A stretch of DNA of 64,000 nt from Allobacillus salarius (GTDB lineage: Bacteria > Bacillota > Bacilli > Bacillales > Alkalibacillaceae). The stretch covers positions 124,001 through 188,000 of the forward strand of contig NZ_VMHE01000001.1 of the NCBI RefSeq assembly GCF_007559425.1, given 5' to 3'. The position numbers and the translations under genes were made by a program. Below, in pieces: positions 37,146 through 47,162 of the stretch (its first letter is position 1; each line of letters opens with the position of its first letter). The notes under the pieces were generated by a model, which saw only the letters and a list, made by a program, of their open reading frames with translations, had not been told where the DNA came from and did not search any database.

Positions 37146-38867
37146 TTATGCTTTTTTTAACTGAATCGATTGGTCAATCAATTCTTTGGCATGTTGTTTT
37201 GTTGATTCTGTCATTGTTTCCCCAGATATCATTCGACCAATCTCCTCAACTGCTTGATCGTCTGTCAATAAATTGACAGTTGTACGTGTCGAGTCATCAC
37301 TTTTTTGATGTTTTTCAATACGATAATGGTGATCAGCCATTGCTGCCACTTGCGGTAAGTGGGAAATACAAAGGACTTGCGATCCCTTTGAAATGTCGAC
37401 AATTTTTTGAGCTATCGCTTGTGCAACTCGCCCACTGACACCTGTATCGACTTCATCAAAAATGACACTTGTAATTCCTTGATGTTTAGAGAAAATTCGT
37501 TTTAGCGCAAGCATGATTCTCGAAATTTCTCCACCAGAAGCCACTTTGTGGAGTGGTTTTAATGGCTCTCCAGGATTTGTACTTATTTTGAATTGAATCT
37601 GATCGAAACCTTCTTTAGTCAGTCTGATCGATTTATCTTTCCAATTCACATCACCCGAAGGCTGGGAAAAATCAACTTCAAAAACTGCTTTTTCTAAGTA
37701 TAAGTCTTTCAATTCCTGTTGAATTTCTTTTGTGAGGTCAACACTAATTTTTTTTCGAAGTGTATGCAGCTGTTCTGCTTCAATCAGTGCATCCTTCGTA
37801 AGTTCGTCAATTTGCTTTTCATAAGACTGAAGATGGACTTCCCGATGTTGAAGCTGTTCAAGCTCTTCTTCCATCATTGCCATATGAGACATGAGGCCTT
37901 CTAGATCTTTATTGTACTTTCTTTTCAGTCGGTTTAATTCAAATAATCTCGATTCAATTTCATTTAAGCGATCTGGATGAAATTCCATCTGATCCAATTC
38001 GTGACGAATATCAAAGCTTAATTCTTCTAAAGCGAAATAATGCGACTTCATTTGTTCTGAAATCTTTTGTAATTGATCATCTACATCTTCAATTTGTTCG
38101 AGTGCGTTCATTGCATTAGATAAGAAATCAAGTCCTCTGTTTTCACCATATAGAGAACCATAAGCTGTTTGAAGTCCATCAAAGATTCGTTCATAATTTG
38201 CTAATTGATTCCGTTCTTTTTCCAATTGCGTGTCCTCTTCAGGTTCCAATTGCGCCTCTTGTAGCTCAGTCAGTTGGAAAGTAAGCAAATCTAAACGTTC
38301 TGTCGTCTTATGTTCGCTTTCGGAAAGCTCTTTCATTCGTTCTTTAGCTTTTTTCAATTCATTAAATATCATTAAATAATCATTTTTAGAAGAAGCAATT
38401 TTCTTTGCATCAAATTGATCCATTAACTCAATATGCTGATCTGGATTCATTAATGATTGGGTCTCATGTTGACTATGTATATCGATCAGTTTGCTACCGA
38501 CTTCTTTCAATATCGCTAAAGTCACTAATTTGTGATTAACACGACATATGCTTTTTCCTTTAGCTGTTATGTACCGTTCTAAAATAATATTTCCTTCTTC
38601 ATCAATCGGTAAATTGAAATGCGAAAGAATATCATATACTTCATGTTTTTCATCATCTATAAAGAAAAGGCCTTCAATTCTTGCTTGGTCTTGGTTGTGA
38701 CGCACGAAATCGACTGATGCACGTGCACCAGCCAACAGTTGAATTGCATCAATAATAATGGATTTACCGGCTCCAGTTTCTCCTGTAAGAACGGTTAATC
38801 CTTCTTTAAAATCTAACGTTATTTCATCAATAATTGCGAAATCTTTGATTGAAAGCTGACCAAGCAT
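37146..38867 (-). CDS. recN: DNA repair protein RecN
   Basis: SMC-like ATPase that gathers double-strand break ends, 573 residues. Walker A GETGAGKS is near residue 30. A long coiled coil (about 150-380) is rich in Glu, Leu and Lys. The ABC signature VASGGEISR is at about 440 and the Walker B SVIFDEVDTGVSG near 470. The ATG follows GAGGTG. It is 13 bases downstream of argR and ends the array that begins near nusB. No LexA box is seen near it. Confidence 0.96.
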   Translation of the reverse strand: MLGQLSIKDFAIIDEITLDFKEGLTVLTGETGAGKSIIIDAIQLLAGARASVDFVRHNQDQARIEGLFFIDDEKHEVYDILSHFNLPIDEEGNIILERYITAKGKSICRVNHKLVTLAILKEVGSKLIDIHSQHETQSLMNPDQHIELMDQFDAKKIASSKNDYLMIFNELKKAKERMKELSESEHKTTERLDLLTFQLTELQEAQLEPEEDTQLEKERNQLANYERIFDGLQTAYGSLYGENRGLDFLSNAMNALEQIEDVDDQLQKISEQMKSHYFALEELSFDIRHELDQMEFHPDRLNEIESRLFELNRLKRKYNKDLEGLMSHMAMMEEELEQLQHREVHLQSYEKQIDELTKDALIEAEQLHTLRKKISVDLTKEIQQELKDLYLEKAVFEVDFSQPSGDVNWKDKSIRLTKEGFDQIQFKISTNPGEPLKPLHKVASGGEISRIMLALKRIFSKHQGITSVIFDEVDTGVSGRVAQAIAQKIVDISKGSQVLCISHLPQVAAMADHHYRIEKHQKSDDSTRTTVNLLTDDQAVEEIGRMISGETMTESTKQHAKELIDQSIQLKKA

Positions 38868-38880
38868 TGTGTCACCTCAA

Positions 38881-39333
38881 TTAATAAATCATTTCCATAA
38901 ACCGTTCATATACAGCCTCGCGACTTTCTTCCGAACGGCAAATGATTAAACAAGTATCGTCTCCACAAATCGTTCCCATCATATTTTCCCAATCCAATTG
39001 ATCAATTAAAGCGCCAACAGATTGTGCATTCCCAGGCAATGTTTTTAAAACAATAAAACAGTTAGCGTGATCGATTGTCACTAGGTTATCCACTAACGAC
39101 CGAGAAAGTTTTTCACGTGGATTTCCGGTTGGTTTAATCGGTAAACTGTATTTATAAGTTCCTTTTTCCGTTGGTACTTTGACGAGTTGTAATTCCTTAA
39201 TATCACGTGAGATTGTTGCTTGTGTCACATTGTACCCTTGTTCATTAAACTGGCGAACGAGTTCATCTTGTGTCTCGATTTCATGCTTTGTAATAATTTC
39301 TCGCATTTTAATTAACCGTTGTGTCTTTTTCAC
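38881..39333 (-). CDS. argR: Arginine repressor ArgR/AhrC
   Basis: Hexameric arginine-dependent repressor of biosynthesis and activator of catabolism, 150 residues. The winged HTH (1-70) includes [28 protein letters not shown]. The C-terminal oligomerisation/arginine-binding domain contains [14 protein letters not shown] and [13 protein letters not shown]. The start is GTG with GAGGAATG upstream; an ATG nine codons later would remove part of the first helix. The position between yqxC and recN is conserved in Bacillus. Confidence 0.95.
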   Translation of the reverse strand: MKKTQRLIKMREIITKHEIETQDELVRQFNEQGYNVTQATISRDIKELQLVKVPTEKGTYKYSLPIKPTGNPREKLSRSLVDNLVTIDHANCFIVLKTLPGNAQSVGALIDQLDWENMMGTICGDDTCLIICRSEESREAVYERFMEMIY

Positions 39334-39386
39334 TTGTCATTCCTCACTATTCCTAAAGGTTACGACATTTTAAAAAATAAAAGCAC

Positions 39387-40193
39387 TTAAAAAGATTCAT
39401 GAGCAGATGATATGACCTCATTAATTTTTTCGCTGACATGATCAATATTTCCTGTTGAAGACCACCTTGCGTGAATTAAATATTCAATATTTCCATCACC
39501 ACCGGTAATTGGTGAGTAACTTAAATCAACGGCTTGAAAGCCTTCAGACACGATAAACTCAGTAAGCTCACGAATTACTTTTTCATGTGTTTTAGGATTG
39601 CGTACGATCCCCTTTTTTCCGACTTCTTCTTTTCCCGCTTCAAACTGTGGTTTAATTAATGCAATAATATCGGTATCGTCTTGAACAAGCTTTTTAATCG
39701 TTGGGAAAATCAATCGAAGCGAAATAAATGAAACATCGGTCACAACAAAATTCGGTCTGCCATATTTCAAATCTTCAGGTGTGACATAACGGAAGTTCAT
39801 TCGCTCCATGACATGTACTCGTTCATCACTTCTCATTTTCCAAGCCAGCTGATTATAGCCTACATCAATTGCATAAACTTCTTTTGCACCGAAAGACAAT
39901 GCACAATCCGTAAAGCCACCCGTTGATGAACCGATATCCATCACTAACTTATCTGTGATATCTACGTCAAATTCCTTTAACGCTTTTTCTAACTTCAAAC
40001 CCCCTCTACTTACATAAGGAACAGCTTTTCCTTTTACAGTAAGCTTGGTGTTAGGGTCAATCTTCACACCTGGCTTGTCCAATATCTCACTTTCAGAATG
40101 AACAAGGCCAGCCATAATAGATCGTTTCGCTTTTTCTCTCGTTTCAAAGTAGCCCTTTTCGACTAAAAGGACGTCTAATCGAACTTTTTTCAT
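39387..40193 (-). CDS. yqxC: TlyA-family rRNA 2'-O-methyltransferase / hemolysin A-like (YqxC)
   Basis: 268 residues with an N-terminal S4 RNA-binding domain (about 1-60, MKKVRLDVLLVEKGYFETREKA-type) and an FtsJ-like SAM-dependent methyltransferase domain. The SAM motif is DIGSSTGGFTDCAL and a catalytic Lys lies in ALIKPQFE. Members methylate rRNA 2'-hydroxyls. It begins 3 bases after dxs ends and precedes argR. The exact rRNA target here is unknown. Confidence 0.92.
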   Translation of the reverse strand: MKKVRLDVLLVEKGYFETREKAKRSIMAGLVHSESEILDKPGVKIDPNTKLTVKGKAVPYVSRGGLKLEKALKEFDVDITDKLVMDIGSSTGGFTDCALSFGAKEVYAIDVGYNQLAWKMRSDERVHVMERMNFRYVTPEDLKYGRPNFVVTDVSFISLRLIFPTIKKLVQDDTDIIALIKPQFEAGKEEVGKKGIVRNPKTHEKVIRELTEFIVSEGFQAVDLSYSPITGGDGNIEYLIHARWSSTGNIDHVSEKINEVISSAHESF

Positions 40194-40196
40194 TCG

Positions 40197-42089
40197 TTAA
40201 GCTCTTTTCTTTTGTAGTGGTACAATTTTTTTAATCTTCTTCTTAATATCGTCTACGGTTAAGCCAGTTTCTTCGAGTAGTTCGCCGACACTTCCATGTT
40301 CAACAAAATAATCCGGAAGGCCCATACGATAAACAAATGGATATAAATAGTCTTGTTGCTCAATAAATTCCAAAACAGCACTTCCAAATCCACCTTGCAA
40401 CGCATGTTCTTCGATCGTTAAAATCGGGATATTTTCTTTGACGACTTGATGAATCATTTTCTCATCCAACGGTTTAATGAATCTTGCGTTGACTACCCGG
40501 ACAGATAACCCTTCTTCACTCAATTGTTCCGCAGCTTCCATTGCCAAGTCGAGCATAGTTCCAAAAGCGAATATGACACTATCTTGTCCTTTTTTAAGAA
40601 CTTCCCAAGAACCAATTGGAACTTGTTCAAACGGTACATCCTTAGGAGCTTCTTTTGCATTACCACGAGGGTAACGAATCGCCATCGGACCATCCTTTTG
40701 ACTTAGTGCTGTATAAACCATGTTCTGAGCCTCTGTCGCATCTTTCGGCATCATGATTCTCATGTTTGGCAAATGTCTTAAGAAGGAAATATCGAACACA
40801 CCTTGGTGTGTTTCTCCGTCTGCTCCAACAAGTCCAGCACGGTCAATACCGAACGTTACAGGTAAATTTTGTCTAGCTATATCATGAACGACTTGATCAA
40901 ATCCACGTTGTAAAAACGTTGAATAAATCGACAAGAAAGGTTTCATTCCAACAGCTGCCAATCCACCAGAAACAGTTGTCGCATGTTGTTCAGCAATTCC
41001 GACATCGAATAAGCGGTCAGGAAACTCTTTTTTGAAATCCTCTAATTTTGAGCCGACCGTCATCGCTGGCGTAATAGCAACCACTTCTTCATCGTCTTTT
41101 GCGATTTTCATTAAAGAGTCACTGATTACTTTACTCCATGCAGGGCCTGATCCGCTTTTTTTCAACGTTTCACCAGAATCAATTTTATAAGGGCCAACGC
41201 CGTGCCACGTACCAATTTTATCGGATTCAGCTGGGCGATAACCTTTTCCTTTTTTCGTAATGACGTGAAGAATGATTGGTCCTTCCGTATTTTTCGCATA
41301 ACGAATTGAACGGAATAAATCTTCATAGCTATGACCATCAATTGGACCATAGTACGTAAATCCAAGTTCTTCAAAGAACATTCCAGGTACGAATAAATAT
41401 TTCATACTATCTTTCAATCGCTCGGCTGTTGATGCTAGTCGACCGCCGATCGCCGGAACCTTCTTCAATAAGTATTCCATTTCGTCTTTTACATAATTGT
41501 ATCTTTGACCACTTCGAAGTCGGCCCAACACATTGTGCAAGGCGCCAACGTTTGGTGCGATGGACATTTCATTATCGTTTAAAATGACGATCATGTTCTT
41601 CTGTTCATGACCGATATGGTTTAATGCTTCAAGTGCCATTCCACCGGTTAATGCACCATCACCGATAATTGGTACGACAGCGTGGTCTTCACCACGGATA
41701 TCCCTCGCAATCGCCATTCCCATTGCTGCAGACAAGGAAGTGGAGCTGTGTCCAGTTTCCCAAACGTCATGTTCACTTTCCGAACGTTTCGGAAAACCAC
41801 ATAAGCCTCTATATTGTCTTAACGTATTGAAGCCCTCCATACGTCCTGTCAGCATTTTATGCACGTACGCCTGGTGTCCGACATCCCAAATAAACTTATC
41901 TTTTGGACTGTCGAAAGCATGATGCAAAGCAATCGTCAATTCAACTACACCTAAATTTGGGCCAAGATGGCCACCAGTCTTCGAAAGTTCCTGAATAAGG
42001 AATTGACGAACTTCTTCACTCAGTTTTTTTAAATCATCGATCGAGCATTGCTTGATATCGGATGGAGTCTTAATATCTTTAAGATCCAT
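40197..42089 (-). CDS. dxs: 1-deoxy-D-xylulose-5-phosphate synthase
   Basis: First enzyme of the MEP isoprenoid pathway: condenses pyruvate and glyceraldehyde-3-phosphate with TPP. 630 residues from the ATG after AAGGTGAGGG (a GTG five codons earlier overlaps that site). The TPP motif [18 protein letters not shown] is near residue 150, the invariant His regions GHQAYVHK and GPIDGHS follow, and [15 protein letters not shown] marks the central domain; the transketolase C-terminal domain ends the chain. It is 22 bases downstream of oapA, in one array with ispA. Confidence 0.97.
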   Translation of the reverse strand: MDLKDIKTPSDIKQCSIDDLKKLSEEVRQFLIQELSKTGGHLGPNLGVVELTIALHHAFDSPKDKFIWDVGHQAYVHKMLTGRMEGFNTLRQYRGLCGFPKRSESEHDVWETGHSSTSLSAAMGMAIARDIRGEDHAVVPIIGDGALTGGMALEALNHIGHEQKNMIVILNDNEMSIAPNVGALHNVLGRLRSGQRYNYVKDEMEYLLKKVPAIGGRLASTAERLKDSMKYLFVPGMFFEELGFTYYGPIDGHSYEDLFRSIRYAKNTEGPIILHVITKKGKGYRPAESDKIGTWHGVGPYKIDSGETLKKSGSGPAWSKVISDSLMKIAKDDEEVVAITPAMTVGSKLEDFKKEFPDRLFDVGIAEQHATTVSGGLAAVGMKPFLSIYSTFLQRGFDQVVHDIARQNLPVTFGIDRAGLVGADGETHQGVFDISFLRHLPNMRIMMPKDATEAQNMVYTALSQKDGPMAIRYPRGNAKEAPKDVPFEQVPIGSWEVLKKGQDSVIFAFGTMLDLAMEAAEQLSEEGLSVRVVNARFIKPLDEKMIHQVVKENIPILTIEEHALQGGFGSAVLEFIEQQDYLYPFVYRMGLPDYFVEHGSVGELLEETGLTVDDIKKKIKKIVPLQKKRA

Positions 42090-42111
42090 ATGCGGATCCC
42101 TCACCTTATAA

Positions 42112-42711
42112 TTATATTTCTTTTCGCTTCTTTTTCTTCAAATCGGGTAAAATTTTAATATGCAACTTTTTATCGAAAAAAGCAAACATTTTCCCCACAA
42201 CCAAAATGATATTTGTTGATCGGTGAATGGCATATGTTTTGGCAATTGCCTTACCACCGACCGTCAATGCGGCGACAAAACTTGTTAATATGATATTCAA
42301 TATGAATTGTAGGTTCGTTACATCAGACTGTAACACCACAGCCAATTGAATGACGACCAAAGTGGACGCTGCACCACTAATGATTCCCGAAATATCTCCG
42401 ATTACATCATTACAAAACGTAGCAAATCTGTCTGCATTTCTGACGATGACAATCGCTTCTCGTGCACCATTCACTTTTTCAGAAGCCATTGAGTGAAACG
42501 GTTTTTCATTAGCAGCAGCTGCAGCTACTCCCATCATATCAAAGAATACACCAATCAATACAATAAATAAAACAATAAGTAAGCCTAGATACCAGCTTGT
42601 ACCTTCTAATGAAGCGTTTGATATAACTGAAAAAATGGCCGCTAACACAGCTGTGATAACGGCAATTCCAATACTAAATTTAATTGATCGTTTCAACAAA
42701 CTTTTTTTCAT
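42112..42711 (-). CDS. oapA: OLE-associated protein A, membrane partner of OLE RNA
   Basis: A 199-residue membrane protein encoded directly downstream of the OLE RNA and upstream of dxs, the arrangement described for OapA in Bacillus halodurans. Four hydrophobic helices are likely (about 12-31, 41-64, 105-126 and 136-156). The soluble loop [27 protein letters not shown] resembles DUF21/CNNM-type Mg2+ transporter sequences. The C-terminal tail is strongly basic (LKKKKRKEI), which would suit RNA contact. The ATG with GAGG 7 bases upstream is chosen. OapA is known to bind OLE RNA at the membrane; an ion-transport role is only inferred. Confidence 0.9.
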   Translation of the reverse strand: MKKSLLKRSIKFSIGIAVITAVLAAIFSVISNASLEGTSWYLGLLIVLFIVLIGVFFDMMGVAAAAANEKPFHSMASEKVNGAREAIVIVRNADRFATFCNDVIGDISGIISGAASTLVVIQLAVVLQSDVTNLQFILNIILTSFVAALTVGGKAIAKTYAIHRSTNIILVVGKMFAFFDKKLHIKILPDLKKKKRKEI

Positions 42712-42756
42712 AAATAACCTCATCTTAGCTCATACTAACAAAATAATAACTATGTA

Positions 42757-43362
42757 TAGAGGGAATGGACACTTAAATGGTAAAAATTGTGGCTTAGGTC
42801 CAGTAGGTTTTCCCAAGCTGCTACCATGTGTTGCCACATTGGCGGTTTCCCTTTAAAGCAACCTTAGCCGCGTCACCGCCAGCTAGACTGGATTACCACT
42901 TAGTCCACACCATAATCCCATTTAAGTGCATGTTACGACAGTCTAGGAGATTTCCTCAACAACCTTTGACCATTTCCTAGCCTCTTTTGCAGTACTTATT
43001 TCATGCAATTGTGCTCACACACTGGTAACGACGGCCGATCGTTGTAGTATGTTAAATTGCAATCCCCTAACTACCACTCAAGGCAGGCTACGCTGCCGAT
43101 AGAGTTTCCCCTATCCAGCAGGTTCATACCCCACTTCATATCTCGGTAAGCGCAATCACCGAAACACAAGAGTGGGCCTCCGCGGAAGCAGGGTCTACGC
43201 CCACATGCCTTTGTGGATCGCCCTACGACCTTAACTCCCAGCATTGACCCCAGGCTGGGCGCCTCAAGCCAACACAAGGAACTTCATCGATGTGCCCTTT
43301 GGCGGATTTTTAGGCCCGCCTTCAGAAATGGAGGGTCGACTAGAATACTGTTCCACTCCCTA
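42757..43362 (-). ncRNA. ole: OLE RNA (ornate, large, extremophilic)
   Basis: About 606 bases without a credible reading frame, GC-richer and more structured than the flanks, between ispA and oapA. The size and neighbours are those of OLE RNA, a very large structured RNA of extremophilic Firmicutes that forms a membrane complex with OapA. The two ends pair: UAGGGAGUGGA at the 5' end (43352-43362) with UCCAUUCCCUCUA at the 3' end (42757-42769), which sets the boundaries. Many internal hairpins are visible, for example GAUAGGGGAAACUCUAUC and GGCGGGCCUAAAAAUCCGCC. Roles in Mg2+, cold and ethanol stress are known from B. halodurans. Confidence 0.92.
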
Positions 43363-43371
43363 TTTAATTAT

Positions 43372-43400
43372 ATTTTATCACAGAACGAACGTTCATACAA
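43372..43400 (-). promoter_or_regulatory. Candidate sigma-A promoter for OLE RNA
   Basis: TTGTAT (43395-43400) and TAAAAT (43372-43377) with a 17-base spacer on the minus strand. Transcription would begin near 43365, within a few bases of the predicted RNA 5' end. This suggests OLE can be made independently as well as from read-through of the ispA array. Confidence 0.6.
43382..43395. promoter_or_regulatory. LexA/DinR-like box in the OLE promoter
   Basis: AGAACGAACGTTCA matches CGAACRNRYGTTCG at every position except the two outermost. It lies between the -35 and -10 of the candidate OLE promoter. It could be a chance palindrome. Confidence 0.35.
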
Positions 43401-43410
43401 TTTATTGAAC

Positions 43411-44289
43411 CTAATTTGATCGGTTGCCAAACACATTAATAAGCTCTAAAAGACGCGGTTGATTAACATTAGAGGATAAATAGGCTTCCTTGGCCTTATC
43501 CATATATTGGTTTTTCTGATCTTTGGCACCTTGTAAACCGAGTAACTTTGGATAGGTACTTTTATTCCTAGCTAGATCACTTCCGGTTAGTTTCCCTAAC
43601 TCATTTGAATCCCCTTCAACGTCCAATAAATCATCTTGAACTTGAAACGTTAACCCTAAATAGTAACCGAAAGTTTGTAATGATTCAATTTGTGGTGGAG
43701 TAGCTCCTCCTAAATAGGCACCGATCTTTATTGCCGCTTGTATAAGCGCACCTGTTTTCTTGATATGGATAGTTGATAATTCATGTTCTTCAATCTCTTC
43801 GTTTTCTGCTTTTAAGTCTAAGTATTGGCCACCGACCATGCCATTAACACCGCTCGCTTGACTTAATTGTTGGATGACATACACTTTTTCCTCTGCTTCA
43901 AGGAATGGTGAGGAAGAAATTAATTGAAAAGCATACGTTAATAATCCATCACCAACTAATATCGCCGTAGCTTCATCGAACTGACGATGCAACGTCGGTT
44001 GACCTCGGCGTAAATCATCATCGTCCATAGCCGGTAAATCGTCGTGAATTAACGAATACGTATGGATAAGTTCCAAAGCAACTGCTGGGTGCGTTGCTTT
44101 TTTAAGCTCTGTTGAGAATCCTTCATATGTCGACATCAATAATATAGGGCGAAGTCGCTTCCCTCCAGCTTTTATTGCATATTCAATGGCTTCTTTTAAA
44201 AGGCTCGGTGCTTCGAGTTCTTCAACCAACTCAATTAGCTTCTTATCAATCAATTTTTGTTTATTTATAATAAAACGATTAATTGTCAC
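43411..44289 (-). CDS. ispA: Farnesyl diphosphate synthase (polyprenyl synthetase)
   Basis: Makes farnesyl diphosphate from IPP and DMAPP, 292 residues. The first Asp-rich motif is in IHDDLPAMDDDDLRRG and the second in VQDDLLDVEGD; GGKRLRP and QYLDL are also typical. The GTG start at 44289 is chosen because GGAGGAAG lies about 8 bases upstream; it overlaps xseB by 11 bases, so translation is coupled. OLE RNA follows it. Confidence 0.95.
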   Translation of the reverse strand: MTINRFIINKQKLIDKKLIELVEELEAPSLLKEAIEYAIKAGGKRLRPILLMSTYEGFSTELKKATHPAVALELIHTYSLIHDDLPAMDDDDLRRGQPTLHRQFDEATAILVGDGLLTYAFQLISSSPFLEAEEKVYVIQQLSQASGVNGMVGGQYLDLKAENEEIEEHELSTIHIKKTGALIQAAIKIGAYLGGATPPQIESLQTFGYYLGLTFQVQDDLLDVEGDSNELGKLTGSDLARNKSTYPKLLGLQGAKDQKNQYMDKAKEAYLSSNVNQPRLLELINVFGNRSN

Positions 44290-44536
44290 CAGGTTCTTCC
44301 TCCATTGTGAAGTCTTCAGTAGCACCGTTTTCTTTCATAATCTGAGTCATCTCTTTTTCGACAGACGTCAATTTATGATTACATATTTTTGAAAGCTCCA
44401 TACCTTTTTTATACAACTCGATTGCTTTCTCCAAAGGGACGTCACCCTCTTCTAGTGCACGTACAATTTCTTCTAATTGCTCCATTGCCTGTTCAAAGTT
44501 CAGTTCTTCATTGGCCGTCTTGCTCTCTTCAGTCAT
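44279..44536 (-). CDS. xseB: Exodeoxyribonuclease VII small subunit
   Basis: An 85-residue, mostly helical acidic protein with the family core FEQAMEQLEEIVRALEEGDVPLEKAIELYKKGMELS. It binds XseA to form exonuclease VII, which degrades single-stranded DNA. It overlaps xseA by 8 bases and ispA by 11 bases. Confidence 0.95.
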   Translation of the reverse strand: MTEESKTANEELNFEQAMEQLEEIVRALEEGDVPLEKAIELYKKGMELSKICNHKLTSVEKEMTQIMKENGATEDFTMEEEPGDN

Positions 44537-45881
44537 TTAAATCATCCCCTTCGATTAATTGTTCCACTTTACAATCCATCATTCCATCCGATAAAGATAC
44601 ACGGACTTGATCGCCGACGCTAACTTTGTCAGTCGATTTTATAAGTTTTCCAGAAGGTTCGTATACGATTCCGTATCCTCTTTTCATCGTTTCAAGTGGA
44701 CTTAAAATCGTTAATTTTTCCAGTTGATTATAAAAACTCGTCGCTTTATGATCAAAAAGATTTGAAGCAGATTTCACGATCGATTGTGATAAATAATGCA
44801 ACTCACTTTTTTTCTCTGCTACAAGATGACGAGGTGAATAGCTAATCATTTGCTCTTTACGACGTTCAAATCGTTGCTCTTTTCGATCAAAGAGGATACG
44901 CATATTTCGATCCAAACTAGCGACAAGTCGATCAAAATCTTGTTCTTTCTGTTGCGTTAGTTGAACTGGATATTTGAAGGCGTACGTATTTTCCAATGCT
45001 TTTAGCTGTTCTCTTTTTCGTCTAATCTCTGCGTTCAAGTGATAATTTAAACGATTTTCAAGGTGGTTTAATTGATTATGTAATTCAAGCATAGATGGAA
45101 CAGCTAGTTCTGCTGCGGCTGTCGGAGTAGGTGCTCGCAGGTCTGCAACAAAATCGCTTATTGTAAAATCTGTCTCATGACCTACTGCCGAAATGATTGG
45201 TATTGACGACTTCGCAATGGCACGAGCAACCTGTTCTTCGTTGAAAGCCCATAGTTCCTCAATGGAGCCTCCACCTCTACCAATGATCAACACGTCGAAT
45301 GACTCACCATTCGCTTTTTCAATTGCTTTCACAATCGATGGAGCAGCATCTCGACCTTGCACGTTGACAGGAAGTAATGTTCGTTTAATAAATGGAAAAC
45401 GTCGTTCAATCGTTGTTAAAATATCTCGAATAGCGGCCCCAGTCGGTGAAGTAATGATACCAATATGATTCGGAAATGATGGTATTTGTTTTTTTCGTTC
45501 ATCCTGAAACAAACCTTCTTGTGTAAGCTTTTTCTTTAATTCTTCATAAGCTAAATAAAGGGAGCCGATTCCATCAGGTTCCATCGCCTGTACATAAAGC
45601 TGGTACTGTCCTTGTGGTTCGTATAAATTTACTTCTCCTTTAACGAGAACTTTCATTCCATTTTCAGGTCGAAATTTCAAAAATTTATTTTGAAACGAGA
45701 ACATTACCGCAGAAATCCTTGAATTTTGATCTTTTAACGTAAAATACATATGACCCCGTGAATGATGGTTGAAATTTGAGATTTCTGCTTGTAACCATAC
45801 ACTTCGTAAATGTTTGTCTGTTTCAAGCTTTCTCTTCAGATATTTTGTTAAGGCAGTAACTGTTAGATACCGTTTATCCAT
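44529..45881 (-). CDS. xseA: Exodeoxyribonuclease VII large subunit
   Basis: Catalytic subunit of the single-strand exonuclease, 450 residues. An N-terminal OB-fold (about 1-105) includes VWLQAEISNFNHHSRGHMYFTLKD. The catalytic domain has ITSPTGAAIRDIL and the GRGGGSIEELWAFN and SAVGHETDFTISDFVADLRAPTPTAAAE blocks, followed by a long coiled-coil region (about 265-400). It is 26 bases downstream of folD and overlaps xseB. Confidence 0.96.
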   Translation of the reverse strand: MDKRYLTVTALTKYLKRKLETDKHLRSVWLQAEISNFNHHSRGHMYFTLKDQNSRISAVMFSFQNKFLKFRPENGMKVLVKGEVNLYEPQGQYQLYVQAMEPDGIGSLYLAYEELKKKLTQEGLFQDERKKQIPSFPNHIGIITSPTGAAIRDILTTIERRFPFIKRTLLPVNVQGRDAAPSIVKAIEKANGESFDVLIIGRGGGSIEELWAFNEEQVARAIAKSSIPIISAVGHETDFTISDFVADLRAPTPTAAAELAVPSMLELHNQLNHLENRLNYHLNAEIRRKREQLKALENTYAFKYPVQLTQQKEQDFDRLVASLDRNMRILFDRKEQRFERRKEQMISYSPRHLVAEKKSELHYLSQSIVKSASNLFDHKATSFYNQLEKLTILSPLETMKRGYGIVYEPSGKLIKSTDKVSVGDQVRVSLSDGMMDCKVEQLIEGDDLND

Positions 45882-45907
45882 TTTTCTCCACCTTTTGACG
45901 CAAAAAT

Positions 45908-46765
45908 TTACTGATCTTCAGTGATTCGTGCTTTTGCAGAAAGTACTGTATTGTACAAAAGCATTGTGATCGTCATTGGTCCTACACCCTTTGGAACAGG
46001 TGTTATAAAACTTGCCTTTTCTTTTACTTCATCAAAAGCAACATCTCCGACAACTTTTCCTGACTCAAGATAAGTATTTCCTACATCAACAATGACTGCT
46101 CCTTCTTTAATCATATTTGCAGTAATGGTGTTTGCCTGACCAACAGCAATAATCAATAGGTCTGCTTGCTTCGTTATTTCTTTTAAGTTTTTTGTTTTGG
46201 AATGGCAATAAGTAACTGTCGCATCGTTGTTTAATAAAATTTGCCCAATTGGCTTACCGACTATATTGCTTCGTCCGACTATGACTGCATGTTTACCGGT
46301 AACTTCTACTTCATAATAACCAAGCATTTTTTCAATACCTAATGGTGTGCAAGGAATAAACCCTGGTTGATTATTTGATAATCGGCCGACATTGATTGGA
46401 TGGAATCCATCAACATCCTTCTCAGGTTTAATCGTTTCTAAAATTTTACGTTCGTCAATTTGTGGTGGAAGTGGAAGCTGAACAAGAATTCCGTGTATGT
46501 TTTCATCTTCATTGAATTCATTGATTTTATCTAAAAGTGTTTCTTCATTTATATCATCCGGAAATTCTACTACCTTTGAATAAATCCCGATCTTTTCAGC
46601 TGCGTTTCGTTTGATTCGCACATAAGTTTTAGATGCATAATCATCACCAACAATAATGACTGCCAAACCTGGTTGAATATTCTTTTGAGATAAAACTTTT
46701 ACTTCTTCTTTTAAGTCGGAACGCATTTTATTGGCTAATTCTGTTCCGTACATAACTGTTGTCAT
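45908..46765 (-). CDS. folD: Bifunctional methylenetetrahydrofolate dehydrogenase/cyclohydrolase
   Basis: Interconverts methylene-, methenyl- and formyl-tetrahydrofolate, 285 residues. Catalytic Tyr and Lys lie in SKTYVRIKRNAAEKIGI. Other family blocks are ILVQLPLPPQI, PCTPLG, VIVGRSNIVGKP (NADP site), TPVPKGVGPMT. The ATG after AAGGGGGA is chosen; it starts 13 bases after nusB, and the longer in-frame reading would run into nusB. Confidence 0.96.
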   Translation of the reverse strand: MTTVMYGTELANKMRSDLKEEVKVLSQKNIQPGLAVIIVGDDYASKTYVRIKRNAAEKIGIYSKVVEFPDDINEETLLDKINEFNEDENIHGILVQLPLPPQIDERKILETIKPEKDVDGFHPINVGRLSNNQPGFIPCTPLGIEKMLGYYEVEVTGKHAVIVGRSNIVGKPIGQILLNNDATVTYCHSKTKNLKEITKQADLLIIAVGQANTITANMIKEGAVIVDVGNTYLESGKVVGDVAFDEVKEKASFITPVPKGVGPMTITMLLYNTVLSAKARITEDQ

Positions 46766-46778
46766 CGTGCGTTCCCCC

Positions 46779-47162
46779 TTATTTTGTAGTAAATTTTGAT
46801 AAAATACCGTTAATGAATTTTCCCGATTGTTCTTCATTAAATCGCTTCGCTAGATCAACAGCTTCATTAATCGAAACTTTGACTGGTACATCATCTATAT
46901 ATAATATTTCATACACAGCAATTCTTAGCACTGTTTTTTCAACAGTACCGATACGATTAAAAGACCATTTTTCTAATTTTTCACTGATTGCTGTGTCAAT
47001 TTTCTGTTGATGTGTAAAGACACCTTCAATAAGTTCATGAGCATATGAATCCACTTCCTCCTCAATTGCTCGGAACAAATCCTTATAATTCACTGTTTCA
47101 TTAATATCTAGTTGGTACAATGCTTGAAATGCTTTTTCTCTTGCGTGTTTTCTTGAAATCAT
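46779..47162 (-). CDS. nusB: Transcription antitermination factor NusB
   Basis: A small all-helical RNA-binding protein (127 residues) that, with NusE/S10, binds boxA of rRNA leaders. Typical sequence features are REKAFQALYQLDI near the N terminus and the C-terminal VSINEAVDLAKRFNEEQSGKFINGIL block. The ATG follows AAGGAG. It is the first gene of the folD-xseAB-ispA array; an AT-rich region upstream to the terminator at 47285 includes a TATAAT, so the array promoter is probably there. Confidence 0.95.
   Translation of the reverse strand: MISRKHAREKAFQALYQLDINETVNYKDLFRAIEEEVDSYAHELIEGVFTHQQKIDTAISEKLEKWSFNRIGTVEKTVLRIAVYEILYIDDVPVKVSINEAVDLAKRFNEEQSGKFINGILSKFTTK

Noticed and set aside
43071-43419. 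Open frames of about 68 codons on both strands inside or across the OLE RNA
   Set aside because: No ribosome sites, no family likeness, and they cross an RNA whose size, ends and neighbours fit OLE.
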